54,083 nucleotides of DNA, from positions 1 through 54,083 of the forward strand of contig CAYNDV010000015.1 of the NCBI GenBank assembly GCA_964396055.1, written 5' to 3'. This document shows, in pieces, positions 52,135-54,083 of this stretch. The DNA is from CAYJPV01 sp964396055 (GTDB lineage: Bacteria > Acidobacteriota > Vicinamibacteria > Vicinamibacterales > JAKQTR01). The notes beneath the pieces were generated by a model that saw nothing but the letters and a program-made list of their open reading frames with translations, was not told the origin of the DNA and ran no database searches. How positions within the stretch are numbered: the first letter of the stretch is position 1; every line of letters starts with the position of its first letter. Both the position numbers and the translations under genes were made by a program.

Positions 52135-53796
52135 ATGCACCTCCACGGCATCGACTACGCCATCATCGCCCTCTACTTCGTGTTCGTCCTGGGCATCGGC
52201 TGGGCGCTCAAGCGCTTCATGAAGACCAGCCTGGACTTCTTCGAGTCGGGGCGGAGCCTGGCGGCGTGGATCACGGCGCTGGCGTTCATCTCGGCGAACC
52301 TGGGGGCCCAGGAAGTCATCGGGATGGCCGCCAGCGGCGCGAAGTACGGCATCATGACCGCCCACTTCTACTGGGTCGGCGCCATCCCCGCCATGATCTT
52401 CGTCGGGGTCTTCATGATGCCGTTCTACTACGGCAGCAAGGCGCACTCGGTGCCCGAGTACCTGCGCCTGCGGTTCGACGAGAAGACCCGCGCGCTCAAC
52501 GCGGTCTCCTTTGCCATCATGACGATCTTCTCGTCCGGCATCTCGATGTACGTGATGGGCCGGCTGTTCCAGTTGCTGCTCGGCTGGGACATCAACGTGA
52601 GCATCATCGTCTCGGCGGCCGTCGTGCTCGTCTATATCCTGCTGGGCGGCCTGACCAGCTCCATCTACAACGAAGTGGTCCAGTTCTTCCTCATCGTGTT
52701 CGGCTTCCTGCCGCTGATGTTCCTCGGGGTGATGGGCGCCGGCGGGTGGGACGGCCTGCAGGCGCGCCTGGGCCAGGTGGCCACCGAAGCGGGGTTCGCC
52801 GCGGGCGCCTGGACCGAATCGTGGAAGCACATGGGCACGCCCTCGGCCAACCCGATGGGCATCGAGTGGTTCGGCATGGTGGCGGGCCTCGGGTTCGTCA
52901 TGTCGTTCGGCTACTGGTGCACGGACTTCCTGGTGATCCAGCGGGCGATGGCCGCGAAATCCATGAACGCGGCCCAGCGCACGCCCATCATCGCCGCGGT
53001 GCCCAAGATGCTGATGCCGTTCATCGTCATCCTGCCGGGCATGGTGGCGCTGGCGGTGCTGCCCACCGAGGCGTTCCAGTTCAACGGCCAGACCGACTAC
53101 AACATGGTGATCCCGCAGCTGCTGGCCAAGTACTACCCGCCGGGACTGCTGGGCCTCGGCCTGACCGCCCTGCTGGCCAGCTTCATGTCGGGCATGGCGG
53201 GCAACGTCACGGCGTTCAATACGGTCTGGACCTACGACATCTACAAGCCCTACATCAAGAGCGACGGCACCGACGCGCATTACATGCACGTGGGCCGGCA
53301 GGCCACGGTGTTCGGCACGATCCTGAGCGTGGCCACGGCCTACGTGGCGATGAACTTCGGGAACATCAACGACCTGCTGCAGCTGGTGTTCTCGTTCATC
53401 AACGCGCCGCTGTTCGCCACCTTCCTGCTGGGCATGTTCTGGGCCCGGACCACCGCGCACGGGGCGTTCTGGGGCCTGCTGGGCGGCATCATCGCCTGCG
53501 CCCTGCACTACCTGCTGACCAGCGTCGGGGCGGAGGCGGGCGGCGGGCTGCACACCTACTACAGCGACATGGCCAGGAACTTCTGGGGCGCCATCTGGGC
53601 CTGGGTCACGTGCTTCGTGGTCACGATCGGCGTCAGCCTGTTCACGACGCCGCGGACCAACGAGGACATGAAGGGCCTGGTCTGGTCCCTGACGCCGCGC
53701 GTCCGTGAGGAGGGGCTTGCCTGGTACCTGCGGCCCACCACGCTGGCGATCATCGTCGGGGCGGCGGCGCTGGCTCTCAACATCTACTTCTGGTAG
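52135..53796 (+). CDS. Sodium:solute symporter (SSS/SLC5 family)
   Basis: This 553-residue membrane protein has the LeuT-type fold of SSS transporters with about fourteen helices. Recognisable segments are FFESGRSLAAWITALAFISA in helix 1, GAQEVIGMAASGAKYGI, VYILLGGLTSSIYNEVVQFF with the sodium-site Ser/Thr, and AFNTVWTYDIYKPYI. It imports a sugar, myo-inositol or similar solute with sodium. It is preceded by a full composite repeat element and followed 24 bp later by a small membrane protein gene. Nearby glycosidases make a sugar substrate plausible. Confidence 0.92.
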   Translation: MHLHGIDYAIIALYFVFVLGIGWALKRFMKTSLDFFESGRSLAAWITALAFISANLGAQEVIGMAASGAKYGIMTAHFYWVGAIPAMIFVGVFMMPFYYGSKAHSVPEYLRLRFDEKTRALNAVSFAIMTIFSSGISMYVMGRLFQLLLGWDINVSIIVSAAVVLVYILLGGLTSSIYNEVVQFFLIVFGFLPLMFLGVMGAGGWDGLQARLGQVATEAGFAAGAWTESWKHMGTPSANPMGIEWFGMVAGLGFVMSFGYWCTDFLVIQRAMAAKSMNAAQRTPIIAAVPKMLMPFIVILPGMVALAVLPTEAFQFNGQTDYNMVIPQLLAKYYPPGLLGLGLTALLASFMSGMAGNVTAFNTVWTYDIYKPYIKSDGTDAHYMHVGRQATVFGTILSVATAYVAMNFGNINDLLQLVFSFINAPLFATFLLGMFWARTTAHGAFWGLLGGIIACALHYLLTSVGAEAGGGLHTYYSDMARNFWGAIWAWVTCFVVTIGVSLFTTPRTNEDMKGLVWSLTPRVREEGLAWYLRPTTLAIIVGAAALALNIYFW

Positions 53797-53820
53797 GCCG
53801 CGGGCCGAAGGAGCGACACG

Positions 53821-54030
53821 GTGATTCTCGACTTGCGGTTCCCGATGGGTCTGCTGTTCGGCGTGCTGGGGCTGATGCTGGCGGGCTACGGCCTGGTGGG
53901 CGACCAGTCCGTCTACCAGGCGTCGCTGGGCATCAACGTCAACCTCTGGTCGGGTCTGGGCATGCTGGCGTTCGGCGCGGTCATGCTGGGGGGCGCCTGG
54001 AAGGCGGGCAAGGCGGGGCGGACGAAGTAG
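53821..54030 (+). CDS. Small two-helix membrane protein
   Basis: This 69-residue protein has two hydrophobic helices (GLLFGVLGLMLAGYGLVG and WSGLGMLAFGAVMLGGAW) and a basic C-terminus (KAGKAGRTK). The start is GTG at 53821 with AAGGAG 7 bp upstream. It may be co-transcribed with, and assist, the symporter 24 bp before it; small proteins in this position are common but no function is known to me. A GGTTCAG array begins directly after its TAG stop. Confidence 0.72.
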   Translation: MILDLRFPMGLLFGVLGLMLAGYGLVGDQSVYQASLGINVNLWSGLGMLAFGAVMLGGAWKAGKAGRTK

Positions 54031-54077
54031 GGTTCAGGGTTCACGGTTCAGGGTTCAGGGTTCACGGTTCAGGGTTA
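54031..54077. repeat. GGTTCAG/GGTTCAC heptamer array (family B)
   Basis: Six to seven copies start at the base after the TAG stop of the small membrane protein gene and continue nearly to the window edge, so the right limit may be incomplete. Confidence 0.93.
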
Positions 54078-54083
54078 TGGACC

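Overview
The window looks like a chromosomal stretch from a very GC-rich bacterium. The gene mix (YncE-like/phosphoesterase fusion, tatT-type TRAP cluster, ECF sigma/Ser-Thr kinase pair, many secreted glycosidases) and the intergenic tandem heptamers suggest Acidobacteriota of the Vicinamibacteria type. That placement is inference from gene content; there is no rRNA or marker gene here. The sequence is probably a metagenome or draft scaffold: it contains exactly 100 Ns flanked by a perfect 55-bp duplication. No tRNA, rRNA, CRISPR, prophage or insertion sequence was recognised.

Layout. 0.1-3.4 kb (minus): sigma-54 response regulator and hybrid sensor kinase. 3.6-7.0 kb (minus): methyltransferase, secreted MetX-like hydrolase and 5'-nucleotidase operon. 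7.1-10.9 kb (plus): zinc ribbon, small subunit, GMC oxidoreductase and ThDP enzyme. 11.1-13.4 kb (plus): cobalt/nickel ECF transporter cbiMQO. 13.5-14.8 kb: pepT. 14.8-20.5 kb (minus): GH36 alpha-galactosidase, M48-TerB metallopeptidase and OLD-like ATPase. 20.6-24.9 kb (plus): TRAP transporter with T-component, then an adenosine-specific-kinase family protein. 25.0-28.3 kb: large secreted beta-helix/SGNH/PKD mosaic. 28.4-32.2 kb: lipoprotein, then ECF sigma factor and membrane-linked Ser/Thr kinase (broken by the assembly gap). 32.3-36.1 kb: YncE-phosphoesterase and EAL-HDOD protein. 36.5-39.3 kb: divergent ArnT-like glycosyltransferase and UbiA-family prenyltransferase. 39.3-43.4 kb (minus): CarH-like B12/MerR regulator, class II photolyase, DUF523-DUF1722 protein and a lipoprotein, which look like one light-responsive repair operon. 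43.4-45.5 kb: fasciclin protein and NAD(P)-binding protein. 45.7-54.0 kb: secreted glycosidases, aminotransferase, sodium:solute symporter and small membrane proteins.

The most unusual feature is between the genes. Several families of perfect or near-perfect 7-bp tandem repeats (GGCTAGA, its variant GCCCCTN, GGTTCAC/GGTTCAG, CTTCTGT/CTTCTTG) and one 8-bp family (GGCCGTTC) fill the intergenic spaces. They fall in two positions. Arrays at 3' ends begin within 0-10 bp of a stop codon, or supply the stop codon themselves. Arrays at 5' ends form a composite element with fixed internal order (GGTTCAC array, linker with GCGTGATCC, CTTCTGT array, C-rich heptamers), then a -10-like hexamer and, 6-8 bp later, the start codon, a geometry expected for leaderless mRNAs. 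Two elements carry all modules, one lacks only the GGTTCAC array, and two shorter versions lack more. I regard this as the best candidate for an undescribed system in the window.

Functional links I infer: cobalt import (cbiMQO) could feed the cobalamin cofactor of the CarH-like regulator; the glycosidases and the sodium symporter suggest use of plant-type oligosaccharides; the ArnT-like and UbiA-like proteins both use polyprenyl-phosphate chemistry.
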